Source: Polydactylus sextarius (lineage: Eukaryota; Chordata; Actinopteri; Polynemidae). From it: 64,000 nt of DNA. The notes under the pieces are model-generated. The model was not told where the DNA came from and searched no databases. It saw only the letters and a program-made list of their open reading frames with translations. Positions 13,843 to 27,688 of the stretch are shown here, in pieces (positions within the stretch are counted from its first letter, which is position 1; each line of letters opens with the position of its first letter). The position numbers and the translations under genes are program-made. Location of the stretch: NCBI GenBank assembly GCA_016801845.1, contig JAFBJX010000128.1, positions 1 through 64,000 of the forward strand, in the 5' to 3' direction.

Positions 13843-15087
13843 GAGCGCAATTATGCATATCGGCTCATTTCTCTCAATTGCTGGATTTCGACTGGATTTT
13901 GATTTTAATTGTTGTCATGTTTGTCGATGCTGCAGATTGTCCCGCTGATGGCCTATTGGCACGCTTTTTGGCAAATTTGTCAAATTGGCTTATTGAACAG
14001 CTTGGTTACCTCATTGCTGCTCGCAGCTATATTTATTATTATTTCCGCTGTCATTGGAGTCTATGGCAGCCCATAGAACCGATTGCTCAAAAATTTTCTA
14101 ATTTGGCACATTCATTCTAATCAGTCTCATTAGCAAATTCTGCAAATTTAAAGCCATCAGCCTGCAACCTCTAGCGCCACCAACTGGTCAAAGTTGCAGT
14201 CACGTTTCTGCTCATAACTTTTGACTCGTGGTCGATTTTCACAAACCTGGTACCATCGGATTCCTTTGATCAAGTTGATTCCAACGCATCCTATGACGTC
14301 AAAATGCGTCATGATAGATTTTCCGCCATCTTGGATTTCATCAAAACCTTCAAAAAGTTTCATCGTTCACAAATTTTGTACAATCGGCTTCAAACTTGGC
14401 ACAGATGATCTTCAGACCAACCTTCATATAAGTAGTATTTTTCTTCTTCAGGATCTTAACCGTTCGACCGCCACAGCTAATCAAAATTAGCGCGCGTAAG
14501 CCGCCAAACAGGAAGTAACCTCATATCTCTGCAATACTTTGAGATAATTTAATCAAACTTTATGGCCAGTCCCAGAACTCCATTCTGACTAAACAAAATC
14601 ACTTTTTTGTGTCATTCGGCCACTAGGTGGCGTTGTAATTAGCAAAAACGCGTTTTTGCTCATATCTCTCGATCCGTTTGGAATTTTAACTCAAATCTCA
14701 TGACTGCTGACACAGTGAGTTGACCCATCAATGGTCAATGTAAAGATTTTGCTAAATTATAAAAACTGGCCGCCATATTGATTTAATCAAAAGTGAAACT
14801 TAACTCTACACAGGACTCAATTCTGTCCGATCGCCACGAAACTCGACACAGACAGATGATCTTCAGACCGTGCCTGACAAAAGCCTTACATGATTTTATT
14901 TTTGTAGCAAAGCGTTTGTCCGCCACGGCCAATCAAATCAGCGGCGAAAGCCGCCAAACAGGACATTTGCTCATATCTCAGCAAATCCTCAATCTTTCTT
15001 AATCAAACTCACTGTACAGACTCAGAATCACGTCTTGAGTAAGCCCAATCAATTTGGTGTCATTTGGCCTCTAGGGGGCGCTATAAT
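13843..15087 (+). repeat. Satellite unit, left subfamily, 1,245 bp
   Basis: A hairpin site AGCGCGCGTAAGCCGCC. Small duplications TTGTTGTCATG near 13,908 and CAGACAGATG near 14,850. TCGTGGTCG has lost GTG relative to TCGTGTGGTCG. Confidence 0.95.
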
Positions 15088-16317
15088 GAGCGCAATTATG
15101 CATATCGGCTCATTTCTCTCAATTGCTGGATTTCGACTGGATTTTGACTTAATTGTCATGTTTGTCGATGCTGCAGATTGTCCCGCTGATGGCCTATTGG
15201 CACGCTTTTTGGCAAATTTGTCAAATTGGCTTATTGAACAGCTTGGTTACCTCATTGCTGCTCGCAGCTATATTTATTATTATTCCGCTGTCATTGGAGT
15301 CTATGGCAGCCCATAGAACCGATTGCTCAAAAATTTTCTAATTTGGCACATTCATTCTAATCAGTCTCATTAGCAAATTCTGCAAATTTAAAGCCATCAG
15401 CCTGCAACCTCTAGCGCCACCAACTGGTCAAAGTTGCAGTCGTTTTTGCTCATAACTTTTGACTCGTGTGGTCGATTTTCACAAACCTGGTACCATCGGA
15501 TTCCTTTGATCAAGTTGATTCCAACGCATTCTATGACGTCAAAATGCGTCATGATAGATTTTCCGCCATCTTGGATTTCATCAAAACCTTCAAAAAGTTT
15601 CATCGTTCACAAATTTTGTACAATCGGCTTCAAACTTGGCACAGATGATCTTCAGACCAACCTTCATATAAGTAGTATTTTTCTTCTTCAGGATCTTAAC
15701 CGTTCGACCGCCACAGCCAATCAAATTTAGCGCTAAGCCGCCAAACAGGAAGTAACCTCATATCTCTGCAATACTTTGAGATAATTTAATCAAACTTTAT
15801 GGCCAGTCCCAGAACTCCATTCTGACTAAACAAAATCACTTTCGTGTCATTCGGCCACTAGGTGGCGTTGTAATTAGCAAAAACGCGTTTTTGCTCATAT
15901 CTCTCGATCCGTTTGGAATTTTAACTCAAATCTCATGACTGCTGACACAGTGAGTTGACCCATCAATGGTCAATGTAAAGATTTTGCTAAATTATAAAAA
16001 CTGGCCGCCATATTGATTTAATCAAAAGTGAAACTTAACTCTACACAGGACTCAAATTCTGTCCGATCGCCTTAAACTCGACACAGATGATCTTCAGACC
16101 GTGCCTGACAAAAGCCTTACATGATTTTATTTTTGTAGCAAAGCGTTTGTCCGCCACGGCCAATCGAAATCAGCGCGAAGCCGCCAAACAGGACATTTGC
16201 TCATATCTCAGCAAATCCTCAATCTTTCTTAATCAAACTCACTGTACAGACTCAGAATCACGTCTTGAGTAAGCCCAATCAATTTGGTGTCATTTGGCCT
16301 CTAGGGGGCGCTATAAT
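15088..16317 (+). repeat. Satellite unit, left subfamily, 1,230 bp
   Basis: Short deletions near 15,440 (GCAGTCGTTTTTGCTC) and at CGCCTTAAACTC. B hairpin site CAGCGCGAAGCCGCC. Confidence 0.95.
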
Positions 16318-17560
16318 GAGCGCAATTATGCATATCGGCTCATTTCTCTCAATTGCTGGATTTCGACTGGATTTTGACTTAATTGTCATGTTTGTCGATG
16401 CTGCAGATTGTCCCGCTGATGGCCTATTGGCACGCTTTTTGGCAAATTTGTCAAATTGGCTTATTGAACAGCTTGGTTACCTCATTGCTGCTCGTAGCTA
16501 TATTTATTATTATTCCGCTGTCATTGGAGTCTATGGCAGCCCATAGAACCGATTTGCTCAAAAATTTTCTAATTTGGCACATTCATTCTAATCAGTCTCA
16601 TTAGCAAATTCTGCAAATTTAAAGCCATCAGCCTGCAACCTCTAGCGCCACCAACTGGTCAAAGTTGCAGTCACGTTTCTGCTCATAACTTTTGACTCGT
16701 GTGGTCGATTTTCACAAACCTGGTACCATCGGATTCCTTTGATCAAGTTGATTCCAACGCATTCTATGACGTCAAAATGCGTCATGATAGATTTTTTCCG
16801 CCATCTTGGATTTCATCAAAACCTTCAAAAAGTTTCATCGTTCACAAATTTTGTACAATCGGCTTCAAACTTGGCACAGATGATCTTCAGACCAACCTTC
16901 ATATAAGTAGTATTTTTCTTCTTCAGGATCTTAACCGTTCGACCGCCACAGCCTAATCAAAATTAGCGGCTAAGCCGCCAAACAGGAAGTAACCTCATAT
17001 CTCTGCAATACTTTGAGATAATTTAATCAAACTTTATGGCCAGTCCCAGAACTCCATTCTGACTAAACAAAATCACTTTCGTGTCATTCGGCCACTAGGT
17101 GGCGTTGTAATTAGCAAAAAACGCGTTTTTGCTCATATCTCTCGATCCGTTTGGAATTTTAACTCAAATCTCATGACTGCTGACACAGTGAGTTGACCCA
17201 TCAATGGTCAATGTAAAGATTTTGCTAAATTATAAAAACTGGCCGCCATATTGATTTAATCAAAAGTGAAACTTAACTCTACACAGGACTCAAATTCTGT
17301 CCGATCGCCACTTAAAACTCGACACAGATGATCTTCAGACCGTGCCTGACAAAAGCCTTACATGATTTTATTTTTGTAGCAAAGCGTTTGTCCGCCACGG
17401 CCAATCGAAATCAGCGGCGGAAGCCGCCAAACAGGACATTTGCTCATATCTCAGCAAATCCTCAATCTTTCTTAATCAAACTCACTGTACAGACTCAGAA
17501 TCACGTCTTGAGTAAGCCCAATCAATTTGGTGTCATTTGGCCTCTAGGGGGCGCTATAAT
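16318..17560 (+). repeat. Satellite unit, left subfamily, 1,243 bp
   Basis: CCAAT box of block A broken by a T (AGCCTAATC). The B palindrome left arm gains an A (GCAAAAAACGCG). B hairpin AGCGGCGGAAGCCGCC. Confidence 0.95.
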
Positions 17561-18801
17561 GAGCGCAATTATGCATATCGGCTCATTTCTCTCAATTGCT
17601 GGATTTTTCGACTGGATTTTAACTTAATTGTCATGTTTGTCGATGCTGCAGATTGTCCCGCTGATGGCCTATTGGCACGCTTTTTGGCAAATTTGTCAAA
17701 TTGGCTTATTGAACAGCTTGGTTACATTCATTGCTGCTCGCAGCTATATTTATTATTATTCCGCTGTCATTGGAGTCTATGGCAGCCCATAGAACCGATT
17801 GCTCAAAAATTTTCTAATTTGGCACATTCATTCTAATCAGTCTCATTAGCAAATTCTGCAAATTTAAAGCCATCAGCCTGCAACCTCTAGCGCCACCAAC
17901 TGGTCAAAGTTGCAGTCACGTTTCTGCTCATAACTTTTGACTCGTGTGGTCGATTTTCACAAACCTGGTACCATCGGATTCCTTTGATCAAGTTGATTCC
18001 AACGCATCCTATGACGTCAAAATGCGTCATGATAGATTTTCCGCCATCTTGGATTTCATCAAAACCTTCAAAAGTTTCATCGTTCACAAATTTTGTACAA
18101 TCGGCTTCAAACTTGGCACAGATGATCTTCAGACCAACCTTCATATAAGTAGTATTTTTCTTCTTCAGGATCTTAACCGTTCGACCGCCACAGCCAATCA
18201 AAATTAGCGCTAAGCCGCCAAACAGGAAGTAACCTCATATCTCTGCAATACTTTGAGATAATTTAATCAAACTTTTTTATGGCCAGTCCCAGAACTCCAT
18301 TCTGACTAAAACAAAATCACTTTCGTGTCATTCGGCCACTAGGTGGCGTTGTAATTAGCAAAAACGCGTTTTTGCTCATATCTCTCGATCCGTTTGGAAT
18401 TTTAACTCAAATCTCATGACTGCTGACACAGTGAGTTGACCCATCAATGGTCAATGTAAAGATTTTGCTAAATTATAAAAACTGGCCGCCATATTGATTT
18501 AATCAAAAGTGAAACTTAACTCTACACAGGACTCAAATTCTGTCCGATCGCCACGAAAAACTCGACACAGATGATCTTCAGACCGTGCCTGACAAAAGCC
18601 TTACATGATTTTATTTTTGTAGCAAAGCGTTTGTCCGCCACGGCCAATCAAATCAGCGGCGAAGCCGCCAAACAGGACATTTGCTCATATCTCAGCAAAT
18701 CCTCAATCTTTCTTAATCAAACTCACTGTACAGACTCAGAATCACGTCTTGAGTAAGCCCAATCAATTTGGTGTCATTTGGCCTCTAGGGGGCGCTATAA
18801 T
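17561..18801 (+). repeat. Satellite unit, left subfamily, 1,241 bp
   Basis: Extra T run in CAAACTTTTTTATGG near 18,270. Junction GGTTACATTCATTGC. B CCAAT context is CCAATCAAATC. Confidence 0.95.
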
Positions 18802-20036
18802 GAGCGCAATTATGCATATCGGCTCATTTCTCTCAATTGCTGGATTTCGACTGGATTTTGACTTAATTGTCATGTTTGTCGATGCTGCAGATTGTCCCGC
18901 TGATGGCCTATTGGCACGCTTTTTGGCAAATTTGTCAAATTGGCTTATTGAACAGCTTGGTTAACCTCATTGCTGCTCGTAGCTATATTTATTATTATTC
19001 CGCTGTCATTGGAGTCTATGGCAGCCCATAGAACCGATTGCTCAAAAATTTTCTAATTTGGCACATTCATTCTAATCAGTCTCATTAGCAAATTCTGCAA
19101 ATTTAAAGCCATCAGCCTGCAACCTCTAGCGCCACCAACTGGTCAAAGTTGCAGTCACGTTTCTGCTCATAACTTTTGACTCGTGTGGTCGATTTTCACA
19201 AACCTGGTACCATCGGATTCCTTTGATCAAGTTGATTCCAACGCATTCTATGACGTCAAAATGCGTCATGATAGATTTTCCGCCATCTTGGATTTCATCA
19301 AAACCTTCAAAAAGTTTCATCGTTCACAAATTTTGTACAATCGGCTTCAAACTTGGCACAGATGATCTTCAGACCAACCTTCATATAAGTAGTATTTTTC
19401 TTCTTCAGGATCTTAACCGTTCGACCGCCACAGCCAATCAAAAAATTAGCGGTAAGCCGCCAAACAGGAAGTAACCTCATATCTCTGCAATACTTTGAGA
19501 TAATTTAATCAAACTTTATGGCCAGTCCCAGAACTCCATTCTGACTAAACAAAATCACTTTCGTGTCATTCGGCCACTAGGTGGTTGTAATTAGCAAAAA
19601 CGCGTTTTTGCTCATATCTCTCGATCCGTTTGGAATTTTAACTCAAATCTCATGACTGCTGACACAGTGAGTTGACCCATCAATGGTCAATGTAAAGATT
19701 TTGCTAAATTATAAAAACTGGCCGCCATATTGATTTAATCAAAAGTGAAACTTAACTCTACACAGGACTCAAATTCTGTCCGATCGCCACGAAACTCGAC
19801 ACAGATGATCTTCAGACCGTGCCTGACAAAAGCCTTACATGATTTTATTTTTTGTAGCAAAGCGTTTGTCCGCCACGGCCAATCGAAATCAGCAGCGGTA
19901 AGCCAAACAGGACATTTGCTCATATCTCAGCAAATCCTCAATCTTTCTTAATCAAACTCACTGTACAGACTCAGAATCACGTCTTGAGTAAGCCCAATCA
20001 ATTTGGTGTCATTTGGCCTCTAGGGGGCGCTATAAT
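18802..20036 (+). repeat. Satellite unit, left subfamily, 1,235 bp
   Basis: The B-block start has lost GC (CTAGGTGGTTGTAATT near 19,578), which removes the CTCF-like core. A hairpin AGCGGTAAGCCGCC; B hairpin site AGCAGCGGTAAGCC. Confidence 0.95.
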
Positions 20037-21280
20037 GAGCGCAATTATGCATATCGGCTCATTTCTCTCAATTGCTGGATTTCGACTGGATTTTGACTTA
20101 ATTGTCATGTTTGTCGATGCTGCAGATTGTCCCGCTGATGGCCTATTGGCACGCTTTTTGGCAAATTTGTCAAATTGGCTTATTGAACAGCTTGGTTACC
20201 TCATTGCTGCTCGTAGCTATATTTATTATTATTCCGCTGTCATTGGAGAGTCTATGGCAGCCCATAGAACCGATTGCTCAAAAATTTTCTAATTTGGCAC
20301 ATTCATTCTAATCAGTCTCATTAGCAAATTCTGCAAATTTAAAGCCATCAGCCTGCAACCTCTCTAGCGCCACCAACTGGTCAAAGTTGCAGTCACGTTT
20401 CTGCTCATAACTTTTGACTCGTGTGGTCGATTTTCACAAACCTGGTACCATCGGATTCCTTTGATCAAGTTGATTCCAACGCATTCTATGACGTCAAAAT
20501 GCGTCATGATAGATTTTCCGCCATCTTGGATTTCATCATCAAAACCTTCAAAAAGTTTCATCGTTCACAAATTTTGTACAATCGGCTTCAAACTTGGCAC
20601 AGATGATCTTCAGACCAACCTTCATATAAGTAGTATTTTTCTTCTTCAGGATCTTAACCGTTCGACCGCCACAGCCAATCAAAATTAGCGCTAAGCCGCC
20701 AAACAGGAAGTAACCTCATATCTCTGCAATACTTTGAGATAATTTAATCAAACTTTATGGCCAGTCCCAGAACTCCATTCTGACTAAACAAAATCACTTT
20801 CGTGTCATTCGGCCACTAGGTGGCGTTGTAATTAGCAAAAACGCGTTTTTGCTCATATCTCTCGATCCGTTTGGAATTTTAACTCAAATCTCATGACTGC
20901 TGACACAGTGAGTTGACCCATCAATGGTCAATGTAAAGATTTTGCTAAATTATAAAAACTGGCCGCCATATTGATTTAATCAAAAGTGAAACTTAACTCT
21001 ACACAGGACTCAAATTCTGTCCGATCGCCACTTAAACTCGACACAGATGATCTTCAGACCGTGCCTGACAAAAGCCTTACATGATTTTATTTTTGTAGCA
21101 AAGCGTTTGTCCGCCACGGCCAATCGAAATCAGGCGAAGCCGCCAAACAGGACATTTGCTCATATCTCAGCAAATCCTCAATCTTTCTTAATCAAACTCA
21201 CTGTACAGACTCAGAATCACGTCTTGAGTAAGTAAGCCCAATCAATTTGGTGTCATTTGGCCTCTAGGGGGCGCTATAAT
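20037..21280 (+). repeat. Satellite unit, left subfamily, 1,244 bp
   Basis: Carries four private micro-duplications: GAGAGTC (~20,246), CTCTCTAG (~20,361), CATCATC (~20,535) and TAAGTAAG (~21,229). B hairpin shortened to CAGGCGAAGCCGCC. Confidence 0.95.
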
Positions 21281-22521
21281 GAGCGCAATTATGCATATCG
21301 GCTCATTTCTCTCAATTGCTGGATTTCGACTGGATTTGACTTAATTGTCATGTTTGTCGATGCTGCAGATTGTCCCGCTGATGGCCTATTGGCACGCTTT
21401 TTGGCAAATTTGTCAAATTGGCTTATTGAACAGCTTGGCTTGGTTACCTCATTGCTGCTCGCAGCTATATTTATTATTATTCCGCTGTCATTGGAGTCTA
21501 TGGCAGCCCATAGAACCGATTGCTCAAAAATTTTCTAATTTGGCACATTCATTCTAATCAGTCTCATTAGCAAATTCTGCAAATTTAAAGCCATCAGCCT
21601 GCAACCTCTAGCGCCACCAACTGGTCAAAGTTGCAGTCACGTTTCTGCTCATAACTTTTGACTCGTGTGGTCGATTTTCACAAACCTGGTACCATCGGAT
21701 TCCTTGGATCAAGCTGATTCCAACGCATTCTATGACGTCAAAATGCGTCATGATAGATTTTCCGCCATCTTGGATTTCATCAAAAACCTTCAAAAAGTTT
21801 CATCGTTCACAAATTTTGTACAATCGGCTTCAAACTTGGCACAGATGATCTTCAGACCAACCTTCATATAAGTAGTATTTTTCTTCTTCAGGATCTTAAC
21901 CGTTCGACCGCCACAGCTAATCAAAATTAGCGGCTAAGCCGCCAAACAGGAAGTAACCTCATATCTCTGCAATACTTTGAGATAATTTAATCAAACTTTA
22001 TGGCCAGTCCCAGAACTCCATTCTGACTAAACAAAATCACTTTTTGTGTCATTCGGCCACTAGGTGGCGTTGTAATTAGCAAAAACGCGTTTTTGCTCAT
22101 ATCTCTCGATCCGTTTGGAATTTTAACTCAAATCTCATGACTGCTGACACAGTGAGTTGACCCATCAATGGTCAATGTAAAGATTTTGCTAAATTATAAA
22201 AACTGGCCGCCATATTGATTTAATCAAAAGTGAAACTTAACTCTACACAGGACTCAAATTCTGTCCGATCGCCACGAAAACTCGACACAGATGATCTTCA
22301 GACCGTGCCTGACAAAAGCCTTACATGATTTTTTTTTTTGTAGCAAAGCGTTTGTCCGCCACGGCCAATCGAAATCAGCGGCGGCCGCCAAACAGGACAT
22401 TTGCTCATATCTCAGCAAATCCTCAATCTTTCTTAATCAAACTCACTGTACAGACTCAGAATCACGTCTTGAGTAAGCCCAATCAATTTGGTGTCATTTG
22501 GCCTCTAGGGGGCGCTATAAT
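21281..22521 (+). repeat. Satellite unit, left subfamily, 1,241 bp
   Basis: Duplicated CTTGG at the C junction (~21,435). CCTTGGATCAAGCTGATTCC and CATCAAAAACC resemble the right subfamily. B hairpin AGCGGCGGCCGCC. T-run near 22,330 uninterrupted. Confidence 0.95.
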
Positions 22522-23825
22522 GAGCGCAATTATGCATATCGGCTCATTTCTCTCAATTGCTGGATTTCGACTGGATTTTGACTTAATTGTCAGGTTTGTC
22601 GGCTGCAGGATTGTCCTGCTGAGTGCCTATTGGCACGCTTTTTGGCAAATTTGTCAAATTGGCTGGCTGGAACAGTTATATTACCTCATTGCCAGTCGCA
22701 GCTATATTTATTATTATTCCGGCCAGTTATTGGAGCTCTATGGCAGTCGGTAGAACCGATTGCTCAAAATTGTTGTAATTCTAAGTACATCTTTATTCTA
22801 ATCAGTCCCATTACGCGTGGCTCTCCCGTAAATTTAAAGCCATCAGCCTGCAACCTCTAGCGCCGCCACCCTTAACTGGCCAAAAGCCGCAGTCACGTTT
22901 CTGCTCATAACTTTTTGACTCGTGGTGGTCGATTTTCACAAACCTTGTACCATCGGATTCCTTTGATCAAGTTGATTCCAATGGCTCCTATGACGTCAAA
23001 ATGCGTCATGACAGATTTTCCGCCATCTTGGATTTCATCAAAAAACCTCAAAAAGTTTCATCGTTCACAATACTTGTACAATTCGGGCTTCAAACTTTGG
23101 CATAGAGATGATCTTCGTGACCAACCTCTTCATATAAGTAGTATTTTTCTTCTTCAGGATCTTAACTGTTCGACCGCCATACAGCTAATGTAAATTTAGG
23201 CGGCGAAGTCACCAAAACAGGAAGTGACCCCACATGTCTCTGCAATACTTTGAGATAATTTAATCAAACTTTATACAGTCCCAGAACTCCATTCTGACTA
23301 AACAAAAAAATCACTTTGTGTCATTCGGGCCACCAGGTGGAAAGTTGTGTAATTAGCAAAAAACGCAAGTTTTTGCTTCATATCTCTCTGATCCGTTTGG
23401 CACTTTTAACTCAAATCTCATGATCAAGGATTAAGTGTGAGTTGACCCGAACAATGGTCAATGGGTGTGATTTTGCCAAATTATAAAAAAACTGGCCGCC
23501 ATGGCTGGACTTAATCAAAAAAGAAACTTAACTCCCCACATTAGACTCAAATTCTGTCCGATCGCCACTTAACCTCGACACAGAGCGATCTGCAGACTGT
23601 ACCTGGACAAAAGTTTCATAAGAATGTATTTTAGTAGCAAAGCCGCTTTGTCCGCCAGCACGGCTGACCGGAATCAGCGGCGAAGGTCACCAAACAGGTC
23701 GTTTGTCTGCATCCCAGCAAGTCCTCAATCTTTTCTTTAGAATCAAACTACCGTACAGACTCAGAATCACGTCTTGAGGTAAGCCCAATCAATTGGTGCG
23801 TCATTTGGCCCCTAGGCGCTATAAT
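22522..23825 (+). repeat. Satellite unit, clean to diverged, 1,304 bp
   Basis: The first 70 bp are clean, then divergence starts at 22592. B start CCACCAGGTGGAAAG has lost the GCGC. GATCAAG word at 23422-23428. Many single-base insertions near 23,080-23,130. Confidence 0.85.
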
Positions 23826-25097
23826 GAGCGCAAATGATGCATATCAGCCCATTTCCTCTCAATTGCTGGATTTTGATCGCTGATTTCTAATTTCAATTGT
23901 CATAATTGTCGTACGTTGCCTTTCTGGATCTGTTGATGGTCTTATTGTCATAATGTTTTTCAAAATCACACCAAATGCTTGGTATTGTACAGCTGCATAC
24001 AATTTACTGCTTACCTCACTTAGCTATATTTATTATTATTCATTGTCACAGTCTTATGCATGGTGTCTATGGAACCCAATGGTCTAAAATTTTTGTAACT
24101 TATTATTCATTCTAATCTGGGGTCTCATTAGCAAATTCAGCAAAATTTAAAGCCATCAGCCTGCAACCTCTAGCGCCACCAATCAAGTTGCAGTCACGCT
24201 TCGTGCTCATAACTTTTGACTCTGTGGTCGATTACAAACCTGGTACCATCGGATTCATTGATCAGAAGCTGATTCCAACGCATCCTATGACGTCAAAAAT
24301 GCGTCATCATGATAGATTTTTCTCAAGTATCTTGATTTCATCAAAAACCTTCAAAAGTTTCATCGCTCACAAACTTGTACAATTGGCTTCAAACTTGGCA
24401 CAATAGATGATCTTCAGACCAACCTTTCATATAAGTAGTATTTTTCTTCTTCAGGATCTTAACCGCTCGACCGCCACAGCTAATCAAAATTAGCGGCAAA
24501 AGTTGCCAAACAGAAGTAACTCTCATATCTCTGCAATACTTTGAGATAATTTAATCAAACTTTATGGCCAGTCCTGAACTCCATTCTGGTGACTAAAAAC
24601 AAAAATCACTTTTAAAAGCATTCGGCCACTAGGGTAGCTGTAATTAGTAAAAACGCGTGCTTTGCTCATATCTCGATCCTGTTTGGAATTTTAAATCAAA
24701 TCTCATGACTGCTGACAGAGAGTTGACCCATCCATGGTCAATGTAAAGATTTTGCTAAATTATAAAACTGGCCGCCATATTGATTGAATCAAAAAGTGAA
24801 ACTTAACTCTCACAGACTCTGTAAATTCTGTCCGGACAAGCCACGTAAACTCGACACAGATGATCTTCAGACCGTGCTCTGACAAAAGCCTTGTATATGA
24901 TTTTTATTTTGTAGCAGCGTGTCTCAGCCACGCCATTAATCAATTCAGCGGCGGTTGTCGTTAAACAGGGACATTTGCTCATATCTCAGCAAATCCTCAA
25001 TCTTCTTAATCAAACTCACTCACTGTACAGACTTTGAATCACGTCTGAGTAAGTTCAACCTAATCTGCGTCATTTGGCCTCTAGGGGCGCTATAATT
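23826..25097 (+). repeat. Satellite unit, diverged, 1,272 bp
   Basis: B start GCCACTAGGGTAGCTG. CRE kept as TGACGTCA with an extra A and a duplicated CAT beyond it. Block C reshaped around 23,900-24,060. Confidence 0.85.
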
Positions 25098-26382
25098 GAT
25101 GCAATTATGCATATCCGCTCATTTCTCTCAATTTGACTTCGACCCGATTTCTAACTTAATTGGTCAAGTGTTTATCGCATGCAGTAGATTGTCCCGCTGA
25201 TGCCATCTTTATTGGCACGTTTTAAACAAATTTGTCAAATTGGCTTGTATTGTAGCTTGTGGTTGACTAGTTGCTGCTCGAAGTTATATTTATTATTATT
25301 CCGCCGTCATTGAGTTCCTGTATGTTCTATAGAACTGATTGCTCAAAATTTTTTGTAATTCAAGTAACATTCATTCCTAATCGAAGTCCTCATTAGCAAA
25401 TTCTGCAAATTTCAAAGCCATCAGCCTGCAACCTCTAGCGCCACCAACTTCAGGTCAAATGCAGTCATTGTTTCTGCTCATAAACTCTTTTGACTCGTGT
25501 GGTCGGATTTTCACAAACTCCCTGAAAACACATCGACTTTGGACTGCTTGATTCCAACGCATCCTATGACGTCAAAATGCGTCATGATAGATTTTCTCGC
25601 CATCTTGGATTTCAATAAAAACTTCAAAAGTTTCATCGTTCACAAAACTTTATAATAATCGGCTTCAAATCATAAGTAATAGATGACCTTCTAGACCAAC
25701 CCTTCATATAAGCAGTAATTTTCTTCTTCAGGATCTTAACCGTCTGAACTGCCACATTAATTCAAAATACGGGCCAAGCGCTCAGCTAAACAGGAAGTAA
25801 CCTTCATATCTCTGCAATACTTTGAGATAAATTTAATCAAACTTATGGCCAGTCCTGAACTCCATTCTGACTCTAAACAAAATCACTCTCAGGTCATTCC
25901 AGGCCATTAGGAGTGTTGTAATTAGTAAAAAACGCGTTTTTTGCTCATATCTCTCGATCCGTTTGGAATTTTAACTCAAATCTCAATGACTGTTGATTAC
26001 AGAGTTTAATCATCAATGGACAATAAAGATTTTTTGCAAATTATAAAAACTGGCCGCCATATTGATTTAATCAAAAGTGAAACTTAATCCCCACACAGGA
26101 CTCAAAATTCTGTCCTGATCGCTGTTTTAAAACCTGACACAGATGATCTTCAGACCGTGCCTGACAAAAGCTTTGCATGATTTTATTATTTTTGTAGCAA
26201 AAGCGTTTTGTCCGCCGGCCATTTAAATCAGCGCGCAATGCGCCAAACAGGACATTTGCTCGTTATCTCAGCAAACTCAAATCTTTCTTAATCAAACTCA
26301 CTGTGGCTAGACTCAGAGAATCACGTCTTGAGTAAGCCTCCAACTCAATTTGGTGTCATTTGGCTCTAGGGGCGCTTATAAT
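25098..26382 (+). repeat. Satellite unit, diverged, 1,285 bp
   Basis: The start motif is GATGCAATTATGCATAT. GACTG replaces GATCAAG at 25542-25546. CRE intact. B start GCCATTAGGAGTGTTG. Confidence 0.85.
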
Positions 26383-27688
26383 GAGCGCAATTATGCGATA
26401 TCGGCTCATTTCTCTCTAATTGTTGGATTTCGATTTCGATTTTCGACCAAATTGTCATGCTTGTCAAGCGTAGATTAATCCGTTGATGGCTCATATCAAG
26501 CACGTTTTTGGCAAATTTGTCAAATTCTACTTATTTGAACAGTTGCTACAACCTCATTGCTGCTCATAGCCATATTTATTATTATTCTGCTGTCATTGAG
26601 TCTATGGCAGCCCAGTAGAACCGTATTGCTCAAAAATTTTATATATATCAAGCACATTCCATTCTAATCAGTCTCATTAGCAAATTCTGCAAATTTAAAG
26701 CCATCAGCCTGGGTAAACTCTCAGCGCCATTACCAACTGGCTCCAAAGTTGCCGTCATGTTTCTGCTCATAACCTTTGGACTCGTGTAGCTCGATTTTTC
26801 ACAAACCTGGTACCATCTGGATTCCTTTTGATCAAAGTTGATTCTGTAACGCATCATTCTGCCACGTTCAAATGCGTCACGCGATAGATGGTTCTCTGCC
26901 ATCTTGATTTCACTTCAAAAACTCAAAAAGTTTCATCGCTCACAAACTTTGTAGCCAATCGGCTTCAAACTTAGCAACAGATGATCTTCTTCAGACCAAC
27001 CTTCATATAAGTAGTATTTTTCTTCAGGATCTTAACCGCGTCTGACTCCCACAGCTAATCAAAATTAGCGTTTAAGCCGCCAAACAGAAGTGACCTCACA
27101 TTCTGCAATACTTTTGAGATGATTTGAATCAAACTTTATGGCCAGTCCCAGAACTCCATTCTCCTGACTAAAAAAAACACTTTCATGTCATTCTGGCCAC
27201 TAGGTGATGGTTGTAATTAGCAAAAACGGCGTTTTTGCCATATCTCTGGATCCGCTTGGAATTTTAACCTCAAATCTCAATGACCGCTGACACAGTGAGT
27301 TGACCCATCAATGGTCAATGCAAGATTTTTGCTTAAATTATAAAAAACTGGCCGCCATATTATGATTTAATCAAAAGTGAAACTTAACTTCACATAATAG
27401 GACTCAAATTTGGTCCGATTTCCGCCAATTTAAACTCGACACAGATGATCTTCAGGATCAAAGCCTGACAAAAGCCTTTACATGATTTTATTTTTGTAGC
27501 AAAGCGCTTGTTCCGCCACGGCCAATCGAAATCAGCGGGCGGTTCGCCAAACAGGACATTTGTTGTCTATATCTCAGCAAATCCTCAATCTTTCTTAATC
27601 AAACTCACTGCGTACAGACTCAGAATCACGCTGTCTTGAGTAAGCTCCAATCAATTTAGTGTCATTGGCCTCTAGGGGGCGCTATAAT
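26383..27688 (+). repeat. Satellite unit, diverged, 1,306 bp
   Basis: CRE lost (CCACGTTCAAATGCG near 26,862). B start GCCACTAGGTGATGGTTG. Ends with an intact five-G C motif at about 27,671. Confidence 0.85.

Larger units (their letters stand above)
8796..22591 (+). repeat. Homogenised array segment 2 (left subfamily)
   Basis: Eleven full near-identical units plus ends. Subfamily states: GCTGATGGCC, CGCTTTTTGGC, CAGCTTGGTTACC, mostly GTTGATTCC, CATCAAAACC, GGTGGCGTTG at the B-block start, CATATTGATTT, and AGCGCTAAGCCGCC at the A hairpin. Differences among units are mostly private indels of 1-5 bp rather than substitutions. The right edge is sharp: at 22592 the clean AATTGTCATGTTTGTCGATG turns into AATTGTCAGGTTTGTCGGCT, about 70 bp after an anchor. 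Confidence 0.9.
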
